In this document: positions 25,461 to 34,400 of the stretch, one piece after another
Layout of the letters: each line of letters begins with the position of its first letter
Position numbering within the stretch: the first letter of the stretch is position 1
NCBI GenBank assembly: GCA_022601195.1
Contig: JAHZIX010000041.1
Span: 38,668 to 102,667, forward strand
Length of the DNA: 64,000 nt
Direction of reading: 5' to 3'
Source: Deltaproteobacteria bacterium
Lineage (GTDB): Bacteria; Acidobacteriota; Thermoanaerobaculia; Multivoradales; JAHZIX01
Notes under the pieces: model-generated
The model's input: the letters and a program-made list of their open reading frames with translations, nothing else
The model's database searches: none
What the model was told of the DNA's origin: nothing
Made by a program: the position numbers and the translations under genes

Positions 25461-28400
25461 ATGGAAGAAGTCTCCAAAAACGTCAGCGACAGAAGCCTCA
25501 TGGAGAAGGCTCTCCTGGAGATTCGCCGGCTTCGCAAAGAGCTCGAGGTCGCTGCTCGAGGCCGTCGCCAACCCATCGCCATCGTCGGCCTCGGCTGCCG
25601 GCTACCGGGAGGCATTCGCGATGCGGAAAGCTATTGGCAAGTGCTGCGAGATGGTGTCGACGCGGTCACCGAGATCCCCCCGGATCGCCTCGACCTAGCC
25701 AACTTCTTTGACCCCGAACCGGGGGCTGCGGGCAAAACCTATTGCCGCCACGGAGCCTTCCTAGACAACATCGACCTCTTCGACCCGGCCTTCTTTGGTA
25801 TTTCTCCCCGAGACGCAGAAGGTCTGGACCCCCAACAGCGACTCCTGCTGGAAGTGGCTTGGGAAGCTCTAGAAGACGCCGCCCTGGAACCGCGAGCCCT
25901 CGCCGGAAGCTCCACCGGAGTCTTCACAGGCCTCTTCATGGATGACTATTCCCGACTCGGGTTCGCCTCCGGTGACCCGGCGCGGGTCGATGCCTACAAC
26001 TGTCTGGGCAGCTTGCGGAGCCTAGCCGCCGGGCGCCTCTCCTACACCCTAGGCTTGCGCGGCCCCTCGATCCAATTGGATACCGCTTGCTCCTCCTCTT
26101 TGGTCGCGGTGCACCTGGCCTGCCTCCACCTCCAGACAGCTCAATGCGACCTCGCCCTCGCCGGTGGCGCCAATCTCATCCTCAGTCCGGAATCGACTCT
26201 CGGGGTCAGCCAGCTGCGGGGGCTGTCTACCCAGGGCCGGTGTCGAACCTTCGACGCCGGTGCGGATGGCTATGTGCGCGGGGAAGGCTGCGCTCTCGTC
26301 GTCCTCAAACGCCTCGATGAAGCCTTGGCCCATGGGGATCCCATCCACGCGGTCATTCGAGGCTCCGCCATCAATCACGACGGCCGCAGCAACGGCCTCA
26401 CCGCTCCCAGCGGCAGTGCCCAGGAAGCGGTCATTCGATCCGCCTTGGAGGAAGCTCAAGTTCGCCCGGAGGAGATTCCCTACGTGGAGGCCCATGGAAC
26501 CGGCACTTGGCTAGGAGATCCCATTGAGGCCGTAGCACTGGGCAACGTCTTGGGCCCTGGGAGAGGGCCGGAGAATCCCCTTTGGATGGGGGCCTCCAAG
26601 ACCAATTTCGGTCACCTGGAAGCCGCCGCTGGCACAGCCTCTCTAATCAAAGCAGTCCTAGCGGTGACCCAGCGGCACATTCCGCCGAACCTTCATTTCA
26701 CTACCCCAAATCCTCATATTCCGTGGGCTTCCCTTCCTCTGGCAGTGCCCACGGAGCTCACCCCCTGGCCCGCGGACCAGCGGCGCATCGCTGGGGTCAG
26801 CTCTTTCGGCATGAGCGGTACCAACGCCCACGTCATCGTCGAAGAGGCGCCCACCTCGACCCCCTTGCCGGAAGACACAGGGCCGCAGCTGTTCTGCCTC
26901 TCCGCCCGCAGCATGGAGGAGCTCCGCACTCTGGCTCGGCGCCATGGTGAATTCCTACAGGGAAATCCCTCTCTCCCCTTGGCGAGGGTCTGTGCAACCG
27001 CCGCCCTCGGTCGTCAAGCCTTCCCCCACCGCCTGGCCGTCGTCGCCTCGACCCTGGACCAGCTCACCGAGAGGCTCCTGGGAGAAGACCTGGCCTCCTG
27101 CACCATCGCAACCGCAGGCACCAACAACAAAACCAAGGTCGCTTTCCTATTTACCGGCCAGGGCTCTCCGCCGGAAGATTGGGGAAAGTCCGTCCTCTTG
27201 GAAGGGGAAGAATTCCGGAAGGCCATCGACCGCTGTAGCGAGCTCTTCGAGCCTCACCTGGGCACCTCCCTGGCAGAACGATTCTTCTCTCCTACTTCAG
27301 ACAGGGTTACTTCGGGCAGGGCTACTTCGGAAACCACCTTTTCTAATACGCCATTGCCGAACCAGCCAACACTGGCTTCGCTAACACTGGCCCAGCCAGC
27401 ACTGTTCACCTTGCAGGTCGCTCTCACAGAGCAGTGGCGAGCCTGGGGAGTGGAACCCGCCGTCGTCTTGGGCTACAGCTTTGGAGAGATCAGCGCCGCT
27501 TGGGCGGCGGGAATCCTGAGCCTGGAGCAAGCGGTGGCAATGGTCGCTCAGCGGAGTCTCCTCGTGGCACAGCTGGGAGGCCGTGGCGCCATGGCTGTCG
27601 TCGAGTTGGGTGGTCCAAAACTACAAGATGTGCTGGATAGCCTCGTCATGGCGAACACCAGCCAGGGCCCGGGAGTCGAAGTCGCCGCCCTTCTAGGGCC
27701 AACGCAAACAGTCGTATCCGGATCTGTAGACGAGGTCCACAGGCTCTCCGAACAATGCCGAGCTCTGGGCGTTAAAACCCGCCACATCTCTGTCTCCCAG
27801 GCCTTCCACTCCTCCCATCTAGACCCGGTCCTGGAACCTTTTGGAAAAGCATTGAAGGGTCTCGCTTTCTCCCCGTCGAGAATTCCGTTGATCTCCAACC
27901 TCAACGGCCAGATTGCCGCGTCGGAAACCGCCAAGCCAGAGTACTGGCTACGGCAGCTTCGAGAGACCATCCAGTGGTCCCCTTGCCTAGACACCCTGGG
28001 GGAACATCTCTCCGGCGAGGGTCCGGCCTTGCTTTTGGAGATCGGCTCCCAGCCGGTCCTCCTAGGCCTCGCCGCTCGCCATCCAGCAACAACCTCTCTG
28101 GAGCGGCTTCCCAGCTTGCGCCCAAGGAGAGACGCTCGGACTCAGATGTTGGGATCCTTGGGTCGCTATTGGGCCGCTGGCGGCGCTGTCAGGTGGGAGC
28201 ACGTTTTCGGACCAGCGCCACAGCGCCTTCATCTACCCACCTACCCTTTCGAGAGGCGGCGGTTTTGGCTAGCCCCTCCTTCTCACAAACCCTCTAGTGC
28301 GGTTCAGCGCCGACCAGGACCTTCGGTGGCACAAAGCGAGCCTTCTCTTCTCGGACGCCGCCTGCCTTTACCCGGGCTGAAGGAGATCGTCTTCGAAACC

Positions 28401-31400
28401 CCCTACAGCCTCGAACACCAGCCGATCCTGGGCCATCACCGGCTGCGGGGGGAAGTGGTGGTGGCCGCGGCTTGTTGGATCAGCTCTCTTCTGGCGGCAG
28501 CTTCCGACCTCGGTTGGAAATCCTGCGTCCTAGAGGACCTGCTCTTCCCTCAACCCCTGAGCCTATCTTCCCAAGAGGAGCGCATCGTCCATCTGGTGCT
28601 CCAGCCAGTCCAGGGCGCGAGCCACCCGCGGTGGAGCTTCGAGATTCTCAGCTTCTCCCCCCAGGACAGCGATGCAACGATGCTGCACGCCAGCGGCCAC
28701 ATGGCACCTCACGAAGGAGCTGCCCCGGCCCCCTTCGACCCCAAAGAGATCGAGGCCCGGCTCCGTAGGCAGGGTCGCCAACACTTGACGGGTCAGGGCC
28801 ACTACTCCCATCAGGAAGCGGCCCAACTTTCTTTGGGCCCTCTGTTCCGTTGGTTGGCCGAAGCCTGGTGCGGTAGCGCAGAAAGCTTGGTGCGACTCGA
28901 ACCGCCCGCGGAAGCCTCGACCCTGGAGGTGGACTCCCTTCGAGCGGGTTGGATCGACGGTTGCTTCCAGGCCTTGGCGACGGTCTTGGCTGCCGAACAG
29001 GAAGGCGCAGAAGGAGAAAGTGCGGGTGACACCATCGGAGAAACCACGGCGGTGCCGTTCCGCCTCCGGCGCCTGGTGATGAACCCCCTGCAGGAGGAAA
29101 CCCAACCCCTCTGGTGTCACGCTAGCCGCAACCAGGGGCAACCCCGAGAAGAAGGTAGCCGCGAACAACCCCCACAAGGCCAGGCTTCTCAGGGTTCTCA
29201 GGAACCGCCACCTCGCCGAGGTGATCTTCGCCTCGTCGATGCAGCGGGCCGCGCCCATCTGCAGTTGGAAGGCCTGGAGGTCCGCACCGTCCCTTCGCCA
29301 GGCCGCCCCACCGCCGAGCTGGGGAGTCCTGATGAGGCCCTCCACGGAATCTCCTGGAGGCCCGCACCACCCCCCTCTGCCCCGACTCACCCGAGGGAAG
29401 GCAATGGGGTGATTTGGATCGTTTCTAACGAAGACGATTCTCCGAATCCCACTCTTCTGGCCCTACTGGAAGCCTGCTCCAAGAACTCCACCTGCGAAGT
29501 TCTGACTCTGGAGGAACTGTCCTCCAGGTCCGCGAAGGACATGGCAGGCAGGCCTGCTAAGGAAGTGGGAGACAGGCCCTCCAGCATCTTCTTTCTAGCT
29601 CGGAAGGAAGCGGTCGAGGAGCCCCTCCGGCCGCCCCCAGAAACTGCCCTCCAGTCTGCCTGCGAGCTCCTGGAGTTGGTACAGATTCTGAGCCGTAACC
29701 GCTTCACCCCTCCTCCCCAGCTAACGGTCGTCACCCACAACGCCCAATCCGTGGGGATCGCCCAAGAGAATATCGACCCGGCCCAAAGCGCCCTCTGGGG
29801 ACTCGCTGCGGTGGTCGACCGAGAACATCCGGAGCTGGCCTGCCGCTGCCTGGACTTGGATTGGATCGATTGGAACGCGGCAAACGGGAACTCGCAGAAG
29901 CCGGACCGGCAGGATTCGGATCGGCAAGATTCAGCGAGGAGCCTGAACGGGCTCTCAGAGGCTCTGAGTGCCCCTGTCGAAGAAAACCGCTTGGCCCTAC
30001 GCCAAGGCCAGATGTACCTGGCACGCCTCACACAATCACCAACCAGAGAAAAAACAACCAGAGAAGCAAAAGACCAGCCTTGGCTGCCGTCCCGGGATGG
30101 CACTCTGTTGATCACCGGCGGGTTGGGCGGCGTCGGCCTCGAGGTGGCTGGATGGTGGGTCGAGCAAGGGGGCCGGCACCTTCTGTTGACCGGCCGCAGA
30201 GAAGAGCCAACGAGCCGCGAGAGCGCCGCCCTAGAGGAGCTCCGTCAGGACGGTGCCACGGTCCTCTACCGTTCCTGCGATGTCAGCAACCGACAAAGCC
30301 TGGCTGCCCTGTGGGCGGATCTACCCAATGCATTGCCACCGATAGACGCCGTCGTCCATGCCGCTGGTGTCGTCGACGACGGCCTCCTCGAGCACCAGAA
30401 CCCCGACCGCTTCCGAGGGGTCTTCTCCTCAAAGGCCCTCGGGGCGTGGAATATCCATCTTCAAACCCTGGACCAACCGTTATCCCTATTCCTCTGCTGC
30501 TCTTCTGCAGCCAGCCTACTGGGCACTCCTGGGCAAGCCGGCTATGCCGCCGCAAACGCTTTTCTTGACGGCCTTTGCCATCTACGACGCCTCCAGGGGC
30601 AAGCCGCTCTCAGCCTCAATTGGGGGCCTTGGAAGGGCCGCGGCATGGCTGGGCGATCGAAAGCGGCAGCTCGAGACCTCTGGCAAGCAGCGGGCGTCTC
30701 CTCTCTCTCTCCTGCCACGGCCTTGGCCCCCTTGCCGAGGCTTCTGAAACAGGGAGTCGCCCAGGCTCTGGTGATGCGCGCCAACTGGGAAACCTTCTCC
30801 CGCCAAGCTCAAGCCGAAAGGACCTCTCGCCGAGCCTCGCGGCAGAACGGCGGACCGGTTCCGAGGGAGGGATTCCTGTCAGAGCTGACACAACTGCGCT
30901 CACCTCAGGTTTCCCTACAGCAGGTTTCCTCTCAGCAGCTGTCTTCACCTCGGTTGTCTTCACCCCCTATGGAAGATCATCTTCGCTCCTCGAGCCGGGT
31001 GCGTCAGCAGCTCAACAAACTGCCTCCTCGAGAGGGCCGCAGGCTTCTGGCAGCCAGCCTCCGCAGCACCCTCGAAGAAGTCTCTGGCCTCGGTTCCCCT
31101 CACCCGGTGGCAGGTAGTGAGAACCTCTTCGAGCTCGGTCTCGACTCTTTGATGGCCGTTGACCTGCGCTCCCGCCTGGAAGATCAATTGGGCGTCCTCC
31201 TTCCCACCACCTTCGTGTTCGACAACCCGACCCTGGTAGCCATCGAGAGAGAGCTGTCCCGGGAGCTGTTTCCCGCCAAGCAGCCCAGCAGCTTGTCCTC
31301 CAGCCCCCAAGGCGAAAAAGCTCCCGCCCGAGTTTCGAAACAGATCGCTTCCATCGAACACTTAAGAGAGGAAGAAGCTGAAGCCCTTCTCCTCGAACAA

Positions 31401-31421
31401 CTGCAGAGGCTGGACTCCTAA
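25461..31421 (+). CDS. Type I polyketide synthase module 1 (KS-AT-DH-KR-ACP)
   Basis: 1986 residues. An N-terminal helix (LLEIRRLRKELEVAAR) suits docking to the loader. The KS has Cys210 in DTACSSSLV, plus EAHGTGTWLGDP and NFGHLEAAAG. The AT has GYSFGE (Ser673) and SQAFHSSH, the malonyl-type HAFH-like position. The DH region has His993 in GHHRLRG, but the usual Pro is Ala and the second site reads WIDGCFQ without the HP pair, so activity is doubtful. The KR has TGGLGGVG near 1550, a VVDD stretch like B-type (LDD) KRs, and SSAAS...GYAAANAF. The ACP is FELGLDSLMAV (Ser1895). No ER or methyltransferase. Several linkers carry 15-bp repeats. The next module starts 3 bp after the stop. Confidence 0.95.
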   Translation: MEEVSKNVSDRSLMEKALLEIRRLRKELEVAARGRRQPIAIVGLGCRLPGGIRDAESYWQVLRDGVDAVTEIPPDRLDLANFFDPEPGAAGKTYCRHGAFLDNIDLFDPAFFGISPRDAEGLDPQQRLLLEVAWEALEDAALEPRALAGSSTGVFTGLFMDDYSRLGFASGDPARVDAYNCLGSLRSLAAGRLSYTLGLRGPSIQLDTACSSSLVAVHLACLHLQTAQCDLALAGGANLILSPESTLGVSQLRGLSTQGRCRTFDAGADGYVRGEGCALVVLKRLDEALAHGDPIHAVIRGSAINHDGRSNGLTAPSGSAQEAVIRSALEEAQVRPEEIPYVEAHGTGTWLGDPIEAVALGNVLGPGRGPENPLWMGASKTNFGHLEAAAGTASLIKAVLAVTQRHIPPNLHFTTPNPHIPWASLPLAVPTELTPWPADQRRIAGVSSFGMSGTNAHVIVEEAPTSTPLPEDTGPQLFCLSARSMEELRTLARRHGEFLQGNPSLPLARVCATAALGRQAFPHRLAVVASTLDQLTERLLGEDLASCTIATAGTNNKTKVAFLFTGQGSPPEDWGKSVLLEGEEFRKAIDRCSELFEPHLGTSLAERFFSPTSDRVTSGRATSETTFSNTPLPNQPTLASLTLAQPALFTLQVALTEQWRAWGVEPAVVLGYSFGEISAAWAAGILSLEQAVAMVAQRSLLVAQLGGRGAMAVVELGGPKLQDVLDSLVMANTSQGPGVEVAALLGPTQTVVSGSVDEVHRLSEQCRALGVKTRHISVSQAFHSSHLDPVLEPFGKALKGLAFSPSRIPLISNLNGQIAASETAKPEYWLRQLRETIQWSPCLDTLGEHLSGEGPALLLEIGSQPVLLGLAARHPATTSLERLPSLRPRRDARTQMLGSLGRYWAAGGAVRWEHVFGPAPQRLHLPTYPFERRRFWLAPPSHKPSSAVQRRPGPSVAQSEPSLLGRRLPLPGLKEIVFETPYSLEHQPILGHHRLRGEVVVAAACWISSLLAAASDLGWKSCVLEDLLFPQPLSLSSQEERIVHLVLQPVQGASHPRWSFEILSFSPQDSDATMLHASGHMAPHEGAAPAPFDPKEIEARLRRQGRQHLTGQGHYSHQEAAQLSLGPLFRWLAEAWCGSAESLVRLEPPAEASTLEVDSLRAGWIDGCFQALATVLAAEQEGAEGESAGDTIGETTAVPFRLRRLVMNPLQEETQPLWCHASRNQGQPREEGSREQPPQGQASQGSQEPPPRRGDLRLVDAAGRAHLQLEGLEVRTVPSPGRPTAELGSPDEALHGISWRPAPPPSAPTHPREGNGVIWIVSNEDDSPNPTLLALLEACSKNSTCEVLTLEELSSRSAKDMAGRPAKEVGDRPSSIFFLARKEAVEEPLRPPPETALQSACELLELVQILSRNRFTPPPQLTVVTHNAQSVGIAQENIDPAQSALWGLAAVVDREHPELACRCLDLDWIDWNAANGNSQKPDRQDSDRQDSARSLNGLSEALSAPVEENRLALRQGQMYLARLTQSPTREKTTREAKDQPWLPSRDGTLLITGGLGGVGLEVAGWWVEQGGRHLLLTGRREEPTSRESAALEELRQDGATVLYRSCDVSNRQSLAALWADLPNALPPIDAVVHAAGVVDDGLLEHQNPDRFRGVFSSKALGAWNIHLQTLDQPLSLFLCCSSAASLLGTPGQAGYAAANAFLDGLCHLRRLQGQAALSLNWGPWKGRGMAGRSKAAARDLWQAAGVSSLSPATALAPLPRLLKQGVAQALVMRANWETFSRQAQAERTSRRASRQNGGPVPREGFLSELTQLRSPQVSLQQVSSQQLSSPRLSSPPMEDHLRSSSRVRQQLNKLPPREGRRLLAASLRSTLEEVSGLGSPHPVAGSENLFELGLDSLMAVDLRSRLEDQLGVLLPTTFVFDNPTLVAIERELSRELFPAKQPSSLSSSPQGEKAPARVSKQIASIEHLREEEAEALLLEQLQRLDS
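27300..27410. repeat. Two short 15-bp repeat clusters in the module 1 AT linker
   Basis: GACAGGGTTACTTCG and GGCAGGGCTACTTCG at 27300-27329; then CCAACACTGGCTTCG, CTAACACTGGCCCAG and CCAGCACTGTTCACC at 27366-27410. They encode DRVTS/GRATS and PTLAS/LTLAQ/PALFT, an enlarged loop between the AT oxyanion strand and the GYSFGE elbow. Confidence 0.7.
29532..29579. repeat. 24-bp direct duplication in module 1
   Basis: Two degenerate 24-bp copies encode AKDMAGRP and AKEVGDRP in the region between DH and KR. Confidence 0.6.
29898..30071. repeat. 15-bp duplications in the pre-KR linker of module 1
   Basis: AAGCCGGACCGGCAG/GATTCGGATCGGCAA at 29898-29927 encodes PDRQD/SDRQD. ACCAGAGAAAAAACA/ACCAGAGAAGCAAAA at 30042-30071 encodes TREKT/TREAK. 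The two pairs sit at separate places just upstream of the catalytic KR. Confidence 0.65.
30891..30965. repeat. 15-bp tandem repeat, five copies, between KR and ACP of module 1
   Basis: Units begin at 30891, 30906, 30921, 30936 and 30951 and encode QLRSP, QVSLQ, QVSSQ, QLSSP and RLSSP. The linker length is thus set by repeat number. Confidence 0.8.
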
Positions 31422-31424
31422 AAC

Positions 31425-34400
31425 ATGAGCGACTCATCTTCCCCTTCGATGTCCCCCGGCGAGGCGTCTCTCTCCCCCACCAAGAGAGCCCTCAAAGCTT
31501 TACAAGAGATGCAGGGCCGCCTGGATGAATTCGAGGCGAGGCGCAGCGAGCCCATCGCCATCGTGGGCATGGGCTACCGCTTTCCCGGAGCCGACAGTGT
31601 CGCCGCCTACTGGCAGCTGCTCACCGAAGGCGCTGATGCCATCTCCGAAGTCCCCGCCCATCGATGGGACATTCATCGCCTCTACCATCCGGATCCTGAT
31701 GCCCGAGGCAAGATTTCGGGGCGTTGGGGGGGCTTTCTCGAAGGTCTCGATCGTTTCGACACCTCCTTCTTCGGTATCTCTCCTCGAGAGGCACCGTATA
31801 TCGACCCTCGCCAGCGACTGCTTTTGGAGATCGCCTGGGAGGCTCTCGAGAACGCCGGCATCCCACCGGAGAGCCTGGCTGGAAGCTCCACCGGCGTTTA
31901 CACGGCAGTGTTGACCAACGACTACGACCAGATGATCTCGCGACGGCCAGAGGCCATCGAAATGTATACCGGCACCGGTACCGCCAACGCCATGGTGGCC
32001 AACCGCCTGTCCTATTTCCTGGATCTTCAAGGGCCCAGCATGACTTTGGACACGGCTTGTTCGGGCTCCTTGCTGGCCATACACCTGGCCTGCCAGGGCC
32101 TCCGCGGTGGTGAAGCTGACCTGGCCCTAGCGGGGGGCGTGGCCCTCAACCTCCTGCCCAACGGCGACCTCTTCTTTTCCCGCGCAGAATCTCTATCCAC
32201 CGCTGGTCGCTGTCGAGCCTTCGACAAAGATGCCAATGGCATCGTGCGGAGCGAGGGAGCCGGTCTGGTCGTTCTAAAAAGACTTTCTCAGGCTCAACGA
32301 GACGGGGATCGCATCTATGCCCAGATCGCTGGCGGAGCCACCAACCACGACGGCCGCAGCAACGGCATCATGGCACCGCGGGGAGAAGCCCAAGAAGCCG
32401 TCCTCCGCCGGGCGTACCAAAGTTGTGGTCAGGATCCGGCACGGGTGCAATACATCGAGGCCCACGGCACCGGCACCCGGGTTGGGGACCCCATCGAGGT
32501 ACGAGCCCTGAGCGAAGTATTGGGGCAGGGCCGAGGGGAGCAGGAGCCTCTTCACCTCGGTTCGGTCAAGACCAACCTGGGCCATATGGAATCTGCTGCC
32601 GGCGTTGCCGGAGTCATGAAAGTCGCCCTCGCCCTGCACCATCGCCAACTACCGGGAAATCTGCACTTCCGGGAGCTCAACCCTCTCATCGACTCCACTA
32701 CCTTTCCCCTCCGGGTCGAAGGGCAGCTGGGTCCATGGCCGGACCCTTCCGAGCCCTTGCTTGCGGGGGTCAACGGATTCGGATTCGGTGGCACCAATGT
32801 TCATCTGGTCCTTCAGGAGGCGACCGGGACCGGGATCGGAATCGACCCCGCCCAAGCCTCCCGAAGCGATCTCGAGAGCCACCGGAGCAGATTGCTCCCC
32901 CTCTCCGCCCGCAGCCCGGAAGGCCTGAAGCAACTGGCTCAATCCTGGCGGCGATATCTGACTGAAGATCTCGCCAAAGGTCTCCCGGAAGATCACTTCT
33001 ATGATCTGGGCTACACCGCCGCTTGCCGGCGCAGCCACTTGGAATACCGCCTGGCGGTGGCCGCAGCTGACCGGGAGGAGTTGGACCGCCGTCTCGAGGC
33101 CTTCCTGGAAGGAGAAGACGGCGAGGCGGGGGTGATTCACGGACAAGTCTCAGGAGCTGCTTCCTGCCCGGTAGTCTTCGCCTTCTCCGGCCAGGGAGGG
33201 CAATGGTTGGGCATGGGCCTCCAGCTGCTCGAAGAGGAACCGGTTTTTCGCCGCTGCCTGGAAGAGTGCGACCGTCTCCTCGGGGAACATCTGGAATGGT
33301 CCCTACTCGCCGAGCTCGGGAGGTCCCCGGCGGAGTCGAGACTGGAGGCCATCGAAGTCGCCCAGCCGGTCATCTTCTCCTTTCAGGTGGCCCTCGCCGC
33401 CCTGTGGCGCTCCTGGGGCATCGAGCCCACTGTGGTCTTCGGCCAGAGCCTCGGCGAGGTCGCCGCCGCCCATGTCTCGGGAGCCCTCTCCCTGGAAGAC
33501 GCCGTCCTGGTGGTCGTCACCCGAAGCCAACTGCTGCGCCGAGTGGCGGGCAAAGGAGCTACGGCAGCAGTCGGTCTGCCTCCGGAGGAAGTCCAGGAGC
33601 TGCTGGTGGGACGGGAAGAAGAAATGGCCATGGCGGGCAGTACCGGGCCGACTTCCTGCATCGTCTCCGGAGATCCCGCGGCGGTGCGGGAGTTGGTCGC
33701 CACCCTCGAAGACCGAGACGTTTATTGCCGCCTTCTGGAGCGGGTCGATGCCGCGGCCCATAGCCCCCACATGGATCCCCTGCTGCCGGAGCTCGCAGCC
33801 AGGCTGGCTTATCTGAACCCCCAGGCCTCGGAGGTTCCCTTTCTCTCTACCGTTACCGCAGAAATTGCCCCGGGAGAGACGCTGGGCGCCAGCTATTGGA
33901 CCCGCAACCTTCGAGAGCCTTTTCACGTCGCCCGCGCCGTCGAAAAGCTGATCGGGGACGGACAGCAAGTCTTTCTGGAAGTGGGCCCTCATCCCCTGTT
34001 GGCGGGAGCGATTCGGCAAAGTCTGGTCCACTCCAGCTCCCCGGGCAAGGCCATTGGTTCCCTGCGCCGCGACGAGGCGGAGCGAGAGTCTCTTCTCACC
34101 GCTCTGGGAGAGCTTTACACCCAAGGTTTGGAGGTGGACTGGCAACGCCAATACCCCGAGCAGGGTTCCGTCTTGGAGTTGCCCACCTATCCCTGGCAGA
34201 GGGAGCGACATTGGCTCGACGAGGCCCAGTGGCAAACAGGCCACCCCTTGTTGGGATCCGCCCTTCACGCTGCCCAACCCGTTGGCCAGATCCTCTGGCA
34301 GGGAGAACAGACTCCCCAGTCACAGCACTATCTGAGCGATCACCGACTTCAAGATACCGTGGTGTTCCCAGCCGCCAGCTACGTGGAAATGGCCCTCGCC

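Noticed and set aside
33303..34277. Long antisense frame over the module 2 acyltransferase
   Set aside because: The plus-strand PKS motifs are unambiguous; the antisense frame has no recognisable motif.
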